From: an uncultured Gammaproteobacteria bacterium | GTDB taxonomy: Bacteria; Pseudomonadota; Gammaproteobacteria; Pseudomonadales; Ketobacteraceae | DNA: 64,000 bases | Direction: 5' to 3' | Assembly (NCBI GenBank): GCA_913063125.1 | Contig: CAJXZM010000003.1 | Location: 32,511 to 96,510, forward strand | Shown: piece by piece, positions 19,630-31,478 of the stretch | How the letters are laid out: each line of letters starts with the position of its first letter | How positions within the stretch are numbered: the first letter of the stretch is position 1 | Program-made: the position numbers and the translations under genes | The notes under the pieces: generated by a model | Database searches by the model: none | What the model was told of the DNA's origin: nothing | The model's input: the letters and a program-made list of their open reading frames with translations, nothing else

Positions 19630-22600
19630 TCAACCCTTTGCAGCACCTTCTTCAGCGCTCTCATGTACAATCACACAGTTACGCCCATTGTTTTTTGCGC
19701 TATAAAGCGCTTCATCCGCATTTGCCATCAATGTACAAGGGGGCATATTGGGGACTGCAACCAAGGTGCTCACTCCAACACTAATAGTCACGTAACTTTC
19801 GACACTAGACTGTTTATGAGGCAAGGCTAAGTTGCGAACGGCATCAAGACAGGTTAACGCAACTAACAAGGCCATATCCTGATCTGACTCTGATAACAAC
19901 ACACAAAATTCTTCTCCGCCATATCGAGCAACAAAATCCATCGCTCGTGGCGCCGATAAACTGAGTGTATGTGCCACAGCCTTAATACACTCATCCCCAA
20001 CCAAATGCCCATAACCGTCGTTATATTGTTTAAAAAAATCAATATCTATCATCAATAACGACAGAGGTTTTCCATTTCGTAAACTTCGTCGCCATTCGCC
20101 TTGCAAACGCTCATCAAAAGAGCGTCGATTGGCGATATTGGTTAAGCCATCCTTCATCGCTATTTGACGTAATTCTTCTGTACGCAACGCTACTTTCATC
20201 TCCATTTTATCGTACAACATTGCATTAATGAGCGAGATAGCCAACTGAGTACTGAGTAACGTTAAGGTTTCTTTGTGACGGGTCGTAAACGCTCCTTCCA
20301 TCAAATTATTTTCCAAATAAATCACCGCAATCATATTACCCTGATACAAAATAGGAAGGCACATGACAGACTTAGGGTCATATTCTTGAAAATAGGTATT
20401 ATAGGAAAAATACGGATCTTTAATAGGGCGAGTCAACACCAATGTACTTAGCGTTTTATGCACATGATGAATTAGCGCATCAGGTAATAAAGGGGCATCG
20501 CCTGTACAAACCCATTGCAATGTTTTTCCATAACGTTGGCAATCCAGTTCTTGTGATTTATTGTCAAATTTACCGACCATCTCTACAACCAACTGCCCTT
20601 CATCCAGCACAATAATACCGCATTTTTCTGCACCGGAATTCTCAAGCAACACCTCCATCATTCGACGAAGTAACGATTCCAAACCCAGCTCTTCTGACAG
20701 CAACTGATTCGCTTTCAAAAGAGAATGTAAATCCAGGACATCCGTTTGATGAGTCACTGTGGTCACTGTTTTTAAGGGATTACCATAAGCCTGTACACGT
20801 TCTTCTAATGCAAAAGATACGTACGGCCAATGTAATTCTAACAAATCACATTTAACTTTTGCTCCCCAGCATTGGTACAGATAATACGACTCACGAATCA
20901 AATGAACGGCAATTTGTTTTTGTCCGTTCTGCAACCAGTATTGCGCATAAAGTTCATTGGCAATAGCCTCACACTGGATAAATCCCATTTTTTTCGCATC
21001 TTCTATCGCTAGAGCGTAACAGTCCATCGCCCGGGACCCATCACCCGCCAATGAGGCAATCTCGGCCTCAATCATTAAGTATTTATGCCGATACGTTTCT
21101 GGACAGCCATCAGACCATTGCTTAAAACGGCATGCGTATTCTTTGACTAACGCCCTTTTTTCTTCAATGTCGTTATTGCTAATTTTATCGCCACATTGAG
21201 AAGAAGCAACATCCGCCAACGCGATAGATTCAATTAAAATCAACGTCGTAAAAAACAGGCTCTCCGAAAATGAAGGGCTATGAGGAAGACAAACTTCAAT
21301 AATCGAAAGATTTTGAATGAATCGTTGTTGCTGCACTCTAGCCTTCATAATAAAGGCGTGGCGAATCATTGCCTGACTAAACAACGCTAATTCCATTGAT
21401 GGTGTCGTATAATCCCCATCAAAAAAACCCGTCACATCTACACTTTTGGTATCAAAGGATATTGGATGCAGTGTTTTCCCCTGCAATGCAAGCGAGGGTT
21501 GCAATGTAGAAAATTTCACAAAATTCGCCGTTGACGATTGATGTGATCTACGCAAAAAAGCCAAGCCAGAAGACGACTCTATTTCTAACGTTCTTAACTT
21601 CACGCCACAAATAAATTTATTAACGCCTCCGAGTAAAACCGCATGACCTGCTGATGTAAAATTAAGTCCTTCTTGCCCCCATCTGACAGCTTTTTCTAAC
21701 AACGGCAAGGTATTTTCAAGCGGCTCGCCCCAATGTTGAAAGAACGCAGCAAACCCTTGGTATATAAGTACCCGGTGATATCGATTCTCTCGCTGATCGA
21801 CAAGTGTTAATGACAATCTACCAACATCATAACAGCGGGTGTAAGGTTCCCCCATCATCGACATGGCCCAAGCACTCGTAAGATAAGCTAATGGGGTTAG
21901 ATCACAATGACCATGATCAAACGACAATTTCAACATTTGACAGGAGTTAACAGCATAAGCATTAAACATACGCAATTGATAAAGAACTACCGTTAGCACA
22001 TTGTGCAATTCCATTGCCTGCAAATAATGTGGTTCCATCATCTCAGCCATGCCAAACATCTGCTCTTCAGAATGAGAATTCAACGTTTGCAAAGTCATCA
22101 AAAAGAATTCAGGAAGCAATACTTCTGCTTGCTCCTCTAAAGAGGGGAAATCAAACCCCAACAATGCTAAGCCTTCGACCAAAACAGGTAACGCCTCGGT
22201 AAAACGTGTTTGCTGTTGGTATTGAGTAGCTTGTATTAACATTAAGCTGACTTTCGCCAATGCATTATTGGCGACACGAATAGCGATTGGGTATAACGCA
22301 TCTGCCGCTTCAAACTCTCCCGCCAAGTACAATGACTCTGCCAATGCTTGATATACCAGTAACGCCTGTTCAGGCTCCTCCTGCCATACGTTTTCTGGCA
22401 ACATCGCTTTCGCAATGCTAAAAAAACTAATTGCGGCGGGATATGCCGATGCGTTTCTAGCTTTAACTCCGCCACGAATATTTAACTCAAGTAATTGTAC
22501 TTGTTCAACAGCATCAGTAATCAAATGATAAGAATCATTAATAAGCCCAAGAATAGTGAACAGATGCTTCTCCTGCACCACTTGTGGCATCTTATCCATA

Positions 22601-24723
22601 CGGGCTAATAATAACCGTCCCGCGTTCAACATGACGCTAGGGCGCTCCTCATGTTTAATCAACGTGTACGCAGCCTGCTGCACTCGGTCATGTAAAAATT
22701 GATACTGCGTCAAAACCAGACGATCAGGAGCATCGCTAAACTTATAGTTTTCATTTAATGGCAAAATCAAACCTTGTTGCAGAAGCGGCCACAGCGCGCG
22801 AGACGTTTGAGTAGGGCTTTGCTCACAAACAATGGAAAGTAACCGCAGGGTAAAACTCTCGCCGAGAAGGCTTGCCAACGAAATTAATTGTTGTGTGCGC
22901 TCATCCAATTTACACAACTTTTCCATCATAAATTCAACAACGTTGTCGGTGATCTGTCGTTGCTCTATTTTCCAGACATCCCACACCCAAGCACCCTTAT
23001 CATAGTCGTAGGCAACCTCCCCCTCATCATACAACGACGTCAAAAATTGGCTCAGAAAAAAAGGGTTTCCTTCCGTTTTTTCATGACAAAGGCGTGCTAA
23101 TGAATCGACATCATCACACTCACAAAGTAATGTGTCACTAATAAGCTCAGCTACCTGAGTTAAATCTAAATTTGACAGTTTAAGGTTATGAACCTCCCCC
23201 TGCACCTCTTTAACCGCATTTAATGTATGAATAAGGGGATGATTGTTATCCACCTCGTTATCTCTATAAGCACCAATGATCAGAAGTGCCGAGCTTTTCT
23301 CAGGCTGAATTTGTTGCTCTAATAATTTAAGCGTTGAGATATCAGCCCATTGCAAATCATCCAAAAATATCACTAACGGGCGACCACTCGAAGACAACGC
23401 ACCCACAAAATGCCTAAACACTGTATGAAATCGGTTTTCAGCCTCCCCGGCAGGTAGAGACTGTAACGGCGGCGATGCGCCGATAATTTGTTCCAACTCA
23501 GGAATAAGATCTACAATCACCGGCGCATTGTCTGCAAGCGCTCGTCGCAATATAAACTGCCAATAATGCGATTTCTCTTCACCCTCGCTAACCAGCTGAC
23601 ACATCAACGGTTGAAATGCCTGAATCAGCGCCGCATACGGTTTATTACTCGTAAATTGCTCGCATTTTCCTCGAATAAAAAGCGCCCGTTTTGACACAAT
23701 GGGCTTATGTAATTCATTGACCAATGCGGATTTTCCAATACCAGAACGCCCACTGACAAGCAACAACTCTGAATGCCCTAAACAAACCCGCTCATAAGCC
23801 GCAAATATATCAGAGAGCTCTTTTTCTCGACCGTAGAGTTTATGAGAAATATGAAAACCTTCAGGCCTGTCACATTCACCCGTAACGAATGTGTTGATAT
23901 AACCTTCGGTTTGCCACTCTTTTAAACATCGAATTAAATCTTCTTGCAATCCAAAACTACTTTGATATCGGCCATCAGGAGATTTCGCTAATAGCCTTAA
24001 CACAATATCCGACAATTGCTCCGGAATAGACAAATCAACCGCATTTAGTGGCTCAGGGGCACGTGCTAGATGGGCATACAATAACGCCATAGGGTCGCTA
24101 TATTCAAAAGGTCGACGCCCTACAAACAGCTCATACAATGTCACTCCTAGCGCATAAAAATCACTGCGATAATCCACCGCTAAATTCGTTCGCCCACTCT
24201 GCTCCGGTGACATATAATCCAGCGTACCCCACACATGCTCAGTAATTCCCAGAGGGTGTTGGCCGGATAATTGTGTTGCCAATTCAAAATCACAAATCTT
24301 AATTCTGAAAGTATCAATATCCACTAAAATATTTTTCGGAGAGATATCATTATGAATCAGCTGGTGCTTATGAACATCACTCAACGCCTCGCTCAACTGT
24401 ATTGCTAGCCGTAATCGTTGAGTTAAATCCAATCGATTCGAATGCATGAGTTGTGCAAGGTTCAAAGGAGAGAAATCTTCTAAAACAAGCACCATATTAT
24501 TATTGATTTTTTCAAGACTTCGCGCTTGCACAACCCACGGTGATTTAATGGATTGCAATACCATAAATTCATGCTGCCAACGAGCATTGAGGTCTTCAGA
24601 GGGGTATTGTGCATTCTGATATTTAAGAATCACGCTATCACCTGATTCAGCAATAGCACGCGCGACAACCGTATTATCCACTGAGTGGATAACTTCAGTT
24701 ATGTCAAAGCCGGCCAATTTCAT
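19630..24723 (-). CDS. Giant sensor: Ser/Thr kinase, AAA ATPase, GAF, GGDEF diguanylate cyclase
   Basis: 1697 residues, soluble, paralogous over about 1500 residues to the protein at 9110. The kinase domain keeps K34, H124-N-D126-I-S-P-K130-N131 and D145-F-E, followed by a GTLDYMSPE segment, so catalytic residues are present although HRD is HND and DFG is DFE. The ATPase has a GRSGIGKS P-loop and the Walker-B-like IFLDDLQW. A helical-repeat middle and a GAF domain follow. Instead of a histidine kinase it ends in a GGDEF domain with DGLTNIANRRSF, active site RYGGEEF and an upstream RAMD inhibitory site. It should make c-di-GMP in response to GAF, ATPase or kinase input. It converges on the lipoxygenase gene, 56 bases between stops, so the cassette is framed by inverted paralogues. 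Confidence 0.9.
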   Translation of the reverse strand: MKLAGFDITEVIHSVDNTVVARAIAESGDSVILKYQNAQYPSEDLNARWQHEFMVLQSIKSPWVVQARSLEKINNNMVLVLEDFSPLNLAQLMHSNRLDLTQRLRLAIQLSEALSDVHKHQLIHNDISPKNILVDIDTFRIKICDFELATQLSGQHPLGITEHVWGTLDYMSPEQSGRTNLAVDYRSDFYALGVTLYELFVGRRPFEYSDPMALLYAHLARAPEPLNAVDLSIPEQLSDIVLRLLAKSPDGRYQSSFGLQEDLIRCLKEWQTEGYINTFVTGECDRPEGFHISHKLYGREKELSDIFAAYERVCLGHSELLLVSGRSGIGKSALVNELHKPIVSKRALFIRGKCEQFTSNKPYAALIQAFQPLMCQLVSEGEEKSHYWQFILRRALADNAPVIVDLIPELEQIIGASPPLQSLPAGEAENRFHTVFRHFVGALSSSGRPLVIFLDDLQWADISTLKLLEQQIQPEKSSALLIIGAYRDNEVDNNHPLIHTLNAVKEVQGEVHNLKLSNLDLTQVAELISDTLLCECDDVDSLARLCHEKTEGNPFFLSQFLTSLYDEGEVAYDYDKGAWVWDVWKIEQRQITDNVVEFMMEKLCKLDERTQQLISLASLLGESFTLRLLSIVCEQSPTQTSRALWPLLQQGLILPLNENYKFSDAPDRLVLTQYQFLHDRVQQAAYTLIKHEERPSVMLNAGRLLLARMDKMPQVVQEKHLFTILGLINDSYHLITDAVEQVQLLELNIRGGVKARNASAYPAAISFFSIAKAMLPENVWQEEPEQALLVYQALAESLYLAGEFEAADALYPIAIRVANNALAKVSLMLIQATQYQQQTRFTEALPVLVEGLALLGFDFPSLEEQAEVLLPEFFLMTLQTLNSHSEEQMFGMAEMMEPHYLQAMELHNVLTVVLYQLRMFNAYAVNSCQMLKLSFDHGHCDLTPLAYLTSAWAMSMMGEPYTRCYDVGRLSLTLVDQRENRYHRVLIYQGFAAFFQHWGEPLENTLPLLEKAVRWGQEGLNFTSAGHAVLLGGVNKFICGVKLRTLEIESSSGLAFLRRSHQSSTANFVKFSTLQPSLALQGKTLHPISFDTKSVDVTGFFDGDYTTPSMELALFSQAMIRHAFIMKARVQQQRFIQNLSIIEVCLPHSPSFSESLFFTTLILIESIALADVASSQCGDKISNNDIEEKRALVKEYACRFKQWSDGCPETYRHKYLMIEAEIASLAGDGSRAMDCYALAIEDAKKMGFIQCEAIANELYAQYWLQNGQKQIAVHLIRESYYLYQCWGAKVKCDLLELHWPYVSFALEERVQAYGNPLKTVTTVTHQTDVLDLHSLLKANQLLSEELGLESLLRRMMEVLLENSGAEKCGIIVLDEGQLVVEMVGKFDNKSQELDCQRYGKTLQWVCTGDAPLLPDALIHHVHKTLSTLVLTRPIKDPYFSYNTYFQEYDPKSVMCLPILYQGNMIAVIYLENNLMEGAFTTRHKETLTLLSTQLAISLINAMLYDKMEMKVALRTEELRQIAMKDGLTNIANRRSFDERLQGEWRRSLRNGKPLSLLMIDIDFFKQYNDGYGHLVGDECIKAVAHTLSLSAPRAMDFVARYGGEEFCVLLSESDQDMALLVALTCLDAVRNLALPHKQSSVESYVTISVGVSTLVAVPNMPPCTLMANADEALYSAKNNGRNCVIVHESAEEGAAKG

Positions 24724-24886
24724 CGCCTATACCCAGAGAGAAAACACAGATTAAGTGTAGCAAAACAATGTAGCTATTGCAGATTAAACGTTGACCAAGT
24801 CCCGCTCACAAATATACATTTTTGTATAAAGAAGAATAACTTAACGACCCCTTACCCGCCTCGTTTCTAGGCATTAACTGCCACGC

Positions 24887-24919
24887 ACAAAAAACCCGAC
24901 TAGAAGCCGGGTTTTTTGT
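24887..24919 (-). terminator. Rho-independent terminator of fadBA
   Basis: ACAAAAAACCCG (24887-24898) and CGGGTTTTTTGT (24908-24919) form a perfect 12-bp stem with a nine-base loop. It lies about 40 bases beyond the fadA stop in the direction of transcription. The flanking T/A runs make it usable on either strand. Confidence 0.9.
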
Positions 24920-24960
24920 CGTTAAAACTATCTAAACAGACAGTCTATACGCGCCTTAAT

Positions 24961-26151
<1,191 letters not shown>

Positions 26152-26162
26152 CTATCCGTGAC

Positions 26163-28310
26163 TTAGCTGTAAAAGCTTTCGCCGTTTTTCGCCATTTCAC
26201 GCAACTTATCAGTTGGCGTATAAAGGCCACCAAGATCTGCGTACTTATCACAGCTCTCAACAAACGCTGCAACACCAACAGAGTCGATGTAACGTAACGC
26301 GCCACCACGGAATGGAGGGAAACCAACACCAAAGATCAAGGACATGTCAGCATCAGCAACAGAATCAACAATCTTCTCTTCCAAACAACGAACCACTTCC
26401 AAACACATAGGAATCATTAGACGATCAATGATTTCTTGGTCTTCAAAGTCTTTCGGCTCACCAACAACAGGCTTGATTAGCTCGTAAGCTGCTTCATCAA
26501 CAACTTTCTTCGGCTTACCCTTCTTATCAGTTTCATACTTGTAGAAACCAGCGCCATTCTTCTGGCCATAACGCTTGTTTTCATACATAACAGTCGTTAC
26601 ATCTTTGAAGTCGTAGCTCATACGCTCAGGGAAACCTTCTGCCATTACTGCAGCGGCGTGAACACCTGTGTCAATACCAACAACATCCATCAAATATGCG
26701 GGGCCCATTGGCCAACCAAAACGTTCCATAACTTTATCGGCCTTTTGGAAGTCAACGCCATCGCGCATTAACATGCCAAAACCACCAAAGTACGGGAACA
26801 ATACACGGTTAACCAAAAAACCTGGGCAATCGTTAACAACAACCGGGGTTTTACCCATCTTCTTCGCATAAGCAACTGTTGTTGCAATCGCTTCATCAGA
26901 AGACTTTTCACCACGGATAATTTCAACCAATGGCATCATGTGCACAGGGTTAAAGAAGTGCATACCAACAACATTCTCTGGACGCTCAAGGCCTTCGGCC
27001 AATCGCGTAATAGAGATGGTTGATGTGTTAGACGCTAGCACGGTGTTCTTACCGATATGCTTTTCTGTCTCTGCTAATACAGACTTTTTAATCTTCTCGT
27101 TTTCAACAACCGCTTCAACAACGATATCAACAGCGGCGAAATCACCGTAGTTCAACGTAGGGCGAATGGAAGATAAAATCTTACCCATCTTCGCCGCTTT
27201 CATTTTCTTACGATCAACACGCTTAGAAAGTAGCTTAGTGGCTTCAGACATACCTAAGTCCAATGCAGGCTCAGCGATGTCTTTCATGATGATTGGCGTA
27301 CCTTTGCTAGCAGATTGGTAAGCGATTCCGCCACCCATAATGCCTGCGCCAAGTACAGCAGCCAAGTTTATGTCATTGGCTTTCTTTTCCCACGTTGAGG
27401 CAGTCTTCTTCAATGCTTGGTCGTTTAAAAACAAACCAATCAATGCTTCAGAAGCAGACGTCTTAGCCATTTTAGCGAAACCTTTCGCTTCAATTTCCAA
27501 TGCCTGCTCACGCTTCATGCCAGACGCTGCTTGCATCGTCTTCACAGCTTGAATAGGTGCAGGATAATTGCGGCCCGCTTGCTGTGCAACCATTCCCATA
27601 CATGATTGGAACGCCATCATGTTTTCCATTGGAGGAAGCGTTAATGGCTCAAGCTTTTCTTGACGCTTAGCTTTGTAATCAATCTTACCTTCAATGCACT
27701 GCTTTACTAATGCAATAGCAGCATCTTTCAGCATTTCAGGTGCAACAACTGCATCTACTACGCCATCTTTTAATGCTTTTTCAGGTTTATGCTGGCCAGC
27801 TGCACAAATCCACTCAACAGCGTTATCCACGCCAATAATACGAGGTAAACGCACAGTGCCACCAAAACCAGGATAGATTCCTAATTTTGTTTCAGGCAAT
27901 CCAACTTGAGCTGCCGTAGACATAACACGGTAGTCAGTGGATAAACACATTTCTAAACCACCACCCAATGCGATGCCATTAATAGCAGACACTGTAGGGA
28001 AGGGTAGATCTTCAATGGCAATAAATGCTTTGTTAGCTTCTAATGCCCAACCAGCAAGCTCTGCTTCTGGCAACTTGAACATGTCAGTGAATTCCATGAT
28101 GTCTGCACCAACGATAAAAACATCTTTACCACTAGTTACGATCATGCCCTTCACAGAGCTATCGGCAGCAACTGCATCAGCAGCAGCTTTCAACTCATCT
28201 AGAGTTATACGATTGAATTTGTTTACAGATTCGCCTTGCAAATCAAAGTTGAGTTCGACGATACCGTCTTCTAACGGTTTAACCGTTATCGCTTTGCCTT
28301 CATATACCAT
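26163..28310 (-). CDS. fadB: Fatty oxidation complex alpha subunit FadB
   Basis: 715 residues from the ATG at 28310. A longer frame to 28406 exists, but the family begins [10 protein letters not shown] as here, and GGGAG lies about ten bases before this ATG. Residues 1-190 are the enoyl-CoA hydratase/isomerase domain (oxyanion region [15 protein letters not shown]). From about 310 comes the 3-hydroxyacyl-CoA dehydrogenase NAD fold ([14 protein letters not shown]), with [14 protein letters not shown] and C-terminal dehydrogenase repeats. It catalyses hydration, dehydrogenation and isomerisation in beta-oxidation. First gene of fadBA. Confidence 0.97.
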   Translation of the reverse strand: MVYEGKAITVKPLEDGIVELNFDLQGESVNKFNRITLDELKAAADAVAADSSVKGMIVTSGKDVFIVGADIMEFTDMFKLPEAELAGWALEANKAFIAIEDLPFPTVSAINGIALGGGLEMCLSTDYRVMSTAAQVGLPETKLGIYPGFGGTVRLPRIIGVDNAVEWICAAGQHKPEKALKDGVVDAVVAPEMLKDAAIALVKQCIEGKIDYKAKRQEKLEPLTLPPMENMMAFQSCMGMVAQQAGRNYPAPIQAVKTMQAASGMKREQALEIEAKGFAKMAKTSASEALIGLFLNDQALKKTASTWEKKANDINLAAVLGAGIMGGGIAYQSASKGTPIIMKDIAEPALDLGMSEATKLLSKRVDRKKMKAAKMGKILSSIRPTLNYGDFAAVDIVVEAVVENEKIKKSVLAETEKHIGKNTVLASNTSTISITRLAEGLERPENVVGMHFFNPVHMMPLVEIIRGEKSSDEAIATTVAYAKKMGKTPVVVNDCPGFLVNRVLFPYFGGFGMLMRDGVDFQKADKVMERFGWPMGPAYLMDVVGIDTGVHAAAVMAEGFPERMSYDFKDVTTVMYENKRYGQKNGAGFYKYETDKKGKPKKVVDEAAYELIKPVVGEPKDFEDQEIIDRLMIPMCLEVVRCLEEKIVDSVADADMSLIFGVGFPPFRGGALRYIDSVGVAAFVESCDKYADLGGLYTPTDKLREMAKNGESFYS

Positions 28311-28617
28311 CAACTGTTTCTCCCATATAGGGTTGACGAAGGAAATAAAAAACCAACCAGTTTTAAAGCACTGGCGGAGAGCCGAGAAAGTCTGCGACAA
28401 TCGCATGACTTTAGCAAGTATTTTAGGATTTGGAGCTCGTTTGAAGGCTAAGGTTGTAATTTTCAGTTAGAAACTGGTAAGTCAGAGTTAACGGACTAAT
28501 AAGTCACGCCGAAAACCTTACACAATCACAACGCAGAATATGGTTATGCCATAAATGCATAAACAAAACCCCACGTACTGTTTGATTTATCAGGATCAAA
28601 AACAGACCCCTTTCTGA
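28311..28617. other. Intergenic region upstream of fadB
   Basis: About 300 bases between the FimX-like gene's stop and fadB. It must contain the fadBA promoter. At 28472-28489 AACTGGTAAGTCAGAGTT resembles half of an E. coli FadR operator (AACTGGT), but the second half matches poorly. No gene is seen. Confidence 0.4.
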
Positions 28618-31287
28618 TTATAAATTGATCGCAAAGTCAAACTGCCTTTCAGCAGCCGGTGGCTGCAAGAAATCACCCGACACTAACCCGACACCCTTCT
28701 GTATCACAGACAATAAGCACTCTGTATTTTCAACAAAGCCTGCTAACACAACAACCTTTCTCGCGGTTACCTGTTGCAACAACAATTTCAATTGATCATT
28801 CCATTGGTCTGCATTTTCTTCCACCGTATATCGCCTGTCTAACTTCACAAAATCCACTTCAAAATACTCAAGTAGCGATAATGATTGCTGTGACCCTCCA
28901 AAATTAGAAATACTGACTTTTGCCCTCAACTCTCTTAATCGACGAATAGCATCCTGTGACTCAGCAAATGAAGCTAATAACAAGGCTTCTGGTAATTCAA
29001 ATACACATTGCGCGGAATCAATGCCGCTGCCTTCAAATGCTTTTTTCAACCAGGGTACAAACGTTCTATCCGCTATCGTTTTTGCAGTCAATTTAATAAA
29101 GAAAACGCTGATGTAGTTATTCATTCTATTAGCTTGACGCAATTCTTTCAGGGCCGACGCCACCACCCAGCGATCAATATAACTAACCAGTGCACTTTCA
29201 TTCATAACACCCAAAAATTCTCTGGGAGTAATGATTTTCCCTCCCTCATTTAACCGAAGTAAGACTTCATAACGCTCATAACTATCCATCCCTAAACTAA
29301 CTATTGGCTGATACACCAAACTTAAGCGCTTTGCTTTAATGGCCTGTTTAATCCTTTCAGACCAATCACCAATGTTAGCTTTATCAGTAATAACATCAGG
29401 AACCTTTACCATTGAATCATTCAGTGTCTTTATATTACCACCCATATTATCTATGGCCGTATCAAACTGTGCACTCTGTTTATCTATTTCATCAGGTTTA
29501 GTTTGCCAATGTATAGCCTTTACCGCATCACGCCCAGCAGCGTGCAAACTTGCATCTAACGATACATAACGTGAACCATTAAGGGCTCCACTGCCAACTA
29601 AAACAGTGCCACAACCAATCATCGCACTTAGCATGACGCCATCCGCATATTGAGCAGAGAAATGTGCCATCCAATCGTGTATTTTTTGGCATAAGGTTTC
29701 ATGTCGTTGAGGATCAACCTGTGCAATGAACAATGAAAATTGGTCCACGCCAAAAGCTGACACTCTATCCATCGGGCTAAGTAGACTCATTAACCCATGG
29801 GCAATTCTCTGCCTCAATATTTCATCGGCTAAACCTAACTCATCAGCAAACTCTATCAATGAGGTCACTTGAACTCTCATCATTACTGGTGGAGCATCCT
29901 CACGGACATCCAACGAGGACAACACTTGTTCACACTGGTTATAAAAACCCGTCACTGTTAACAGTCCGCTATCTGGTTCAACGTTTTTTTGATAACCCGA
30001 TATCGCTAGTTGTCGACGATAACGCAACGCACAGGATTGTATTTTTAACAATAATTGTGTGTGTTTTTCAGCATACTTTGATTCAGCATATTTAGACTCT
30101 ACCTGCGCAGAATCAAAATGCTCAGGCCCTGCTAACTCAGCCATAGAAAATTGTCCGGCAGACCCCATCACTATTAATCGTAAAAAGTGCTCAGAGTAAT
30201 GAACCTTACTCTCCGTTATAACAAACAGTGGCACAGCTTCCAGCAATGGGTCTTGACGTAATAACGCAAAGCACTTACGCATCAATACCTCATCCCCATG
30301 ATCATATAGAACAACAACATCCACTGGCGTTGATTGCTTAAAACCCGCCACCAAATGTTCAATCAATACCGGTAATTGAGTGACTGTCGTAACCTGCAAA
30401 TGTGCATTATTTAACGTACGCTCTATTAACAGCGATGATCGATTCTCAACATCACTCATCAATAACAAATTAAAGAATTTGGCCTTGGCAGTATGCTGTA
30501 AATTGTGTAACTCAGATACTAACGACACCAAAGGCACCGGCTCAGTATAAAAGCTATTCACACCAGCAGCTGCAGCGGCCATTCGGGATGTCATATCATT
30601 ACTACGCCCAACAGCAATGCAAGGCACTCTCCCGTTACTTATAGCCATCACTGACAACAAATGCTCTTGACGATTGATAAGCTCCCCCTCAGTGACACCC
30701 CGCTTTCTTTCATTGCCATCAAAAACAAGGATAGCAACTGGCTCTCTAAATCTCACGGCATGAACCAAGTCATCCATACAACGAAATGACAACACTTGAT
30801 AACCATGGCCTTTGATATCCACTGCCAAGGCTTGACTTACTTGTGGATTCTCATCAAGAAAATACACACGAGAAGCAGTATTTGTTAAAGTCGCAACGTC
30901 ATTTTCTGCCCGCCTTAACATTTCCTCCATTAAGTGCCGACAAAGGGTTTCCAGCATCTGCACACAAGATGACATATATTCGACAACAGAACCGTTAATA
31001 GCCTCTTGTACTGCCCTCTGACTTCTTCCAAGAGCAATAACGGTACTTTCCATTTCACTTACTAGATCATAAACCTGGGTATAGCAACGCTCCTCACTGA
31101 GCTTCGCTATCTCATGCAACATCCTGCTGAATACGGTAAAGGATTCAGCAGAGAAATGGTTGTTAAGCACATCCTGCCAACGAAATGACAGGTTGTTAAC
31201 CTCAGATAGCAAGGTGTGTAAATTTAGATGATCCGACCTATCTATATTCAATTCACTGAGATTCAACGGCTCTACATTCACACTCAT
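28618..31287 (-). CDS. FimX-like protein with degenerate GGDEF and EAL domains
   Basis: 889 residues from the ATG at 31287 (AGG upstream; a GTG three codons earlier is possible). The N-terminal helical part is followed by two receiver-like regions (about 130-250 and 265-400). A GGDEF-type domain has its signature degraded to GVDQF (about 500), and a C-terminal EAL-type domain spans about 620-885. In it EAL reads E-V-L and the DDFG metal motif reads S-N-F-G, so phosphodiesterase activity is unlikely. EVL together with a dead GGDEF is what P. aeruginosa FimX shows, and FimX binds c-di-GMP to drive type IV pili. The combination with PilU in the same window fits, but orthology is inference. It is separate from fadBA by about 300 bases. 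Confidence 0.8.
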   Translation of the reverse strand: MSVNVEPLNLSELNIDRSDHLNLHTLLSEVNNLSFRWQDVLNNHFSAESFTVFSRMLHEIAKLSEERCYTQVYDLVSEMESTVIALGRSQRAVQEAINGSVVEYMSSCVQMLETLCRHLMEEMLRRAENDVATLTNTASRVYFLDENPQVSQALAVDIKGHGYQVLSFRCMDDLVHAVRFREPVAILVFDGNERKRGVTEGELINRQEHLLSVMAISNGRVPCIAVGRSNDMTSRMAAAAAGVNSFYTEPVPLVSLVSELHNLQHTAKAKFFNLLLMSDVENRSSLLIERTLNNAHLQVTTVTQLPVLIEHLVAGFKQSTPVDVVVLYDHGDEVLMRKCFALLRQDPLLEAVPLFVITESKVHYSEHFLRLIVMGSAGQFSMAELAGPEHFDSAQVESKYAESKYAEKHTQLLLKIQSCALRYRRQLAISGYQKNVEPDSGLLTVTGFYNQCEQVLSSLDVREDAPPVMMRVQVTSLIEFADELGLADEILRQRIAHGLMSLLSPMDRVSAFGVDQFSLFIAQVDPQRHETLCQKIHDWMAHFSAQYADGVMLSAMIGCGTVLVGSGALNGSRYVSLDASLHAAGRDAVKAIHWQTKPDEIDKQSAQFDTAIDNMGGNIKTLNDSMVKVPDVITDKANIGDWSERIKQAIKAKRLSLVYQPIVSLGMDSYERYEVLLRLNEGGKIITPREFLGVMNESALVSYIDRWVVASALKELRQANRMNNYISVFFIKLTAKTIADRTFVPWLKKAFEGSGIDSAQCVFELPEALLLASFAESQDAIRRLRELRAKVSISNFGGSQQSLSLLEYFEVDFVKLDRRYTVEENADQWNDQLKLLLQQVTARKVVVLAGFVENTECLLSVIQKGVGLVSGDFLQPPAAERQFDFAINL

Positions 31288-31478
31288 GGTAAACACCTAC
31301 TCATTAACAATCTATATATTGCCACTAGAAAGGAACACCACAACGATCATAGAATAGAAATCATGGAACAGCCTTCCTAATACCTTGATATAATATGTAT
31401 CACGATCACGCTAAACAGTTACAGTCATAGTAACAGTATAGCAACCAACAACAATCCACAGGCTATTGTTCAATTATC

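Noticed and set aside
9110..24723. Composite transposon reading of the inverted sensor paralogues
   Set aside because: No transposase, terminal repeats or target duplication; the copies have diverged and end in different output domains, so old gene duplication fits better.
27937..28470. 177-codon open frame on the plus strand over fadB
   Set aside because: Antisense to the well-supported fadB; composition is that of a shadow frame, with no motif and no ribosome site.
28472..28489. FadR operator upstream of fadB
   Set aside because: Only the first half (AACTGGT) fits; the second half misses most consensus bases, so I do not call it a site.
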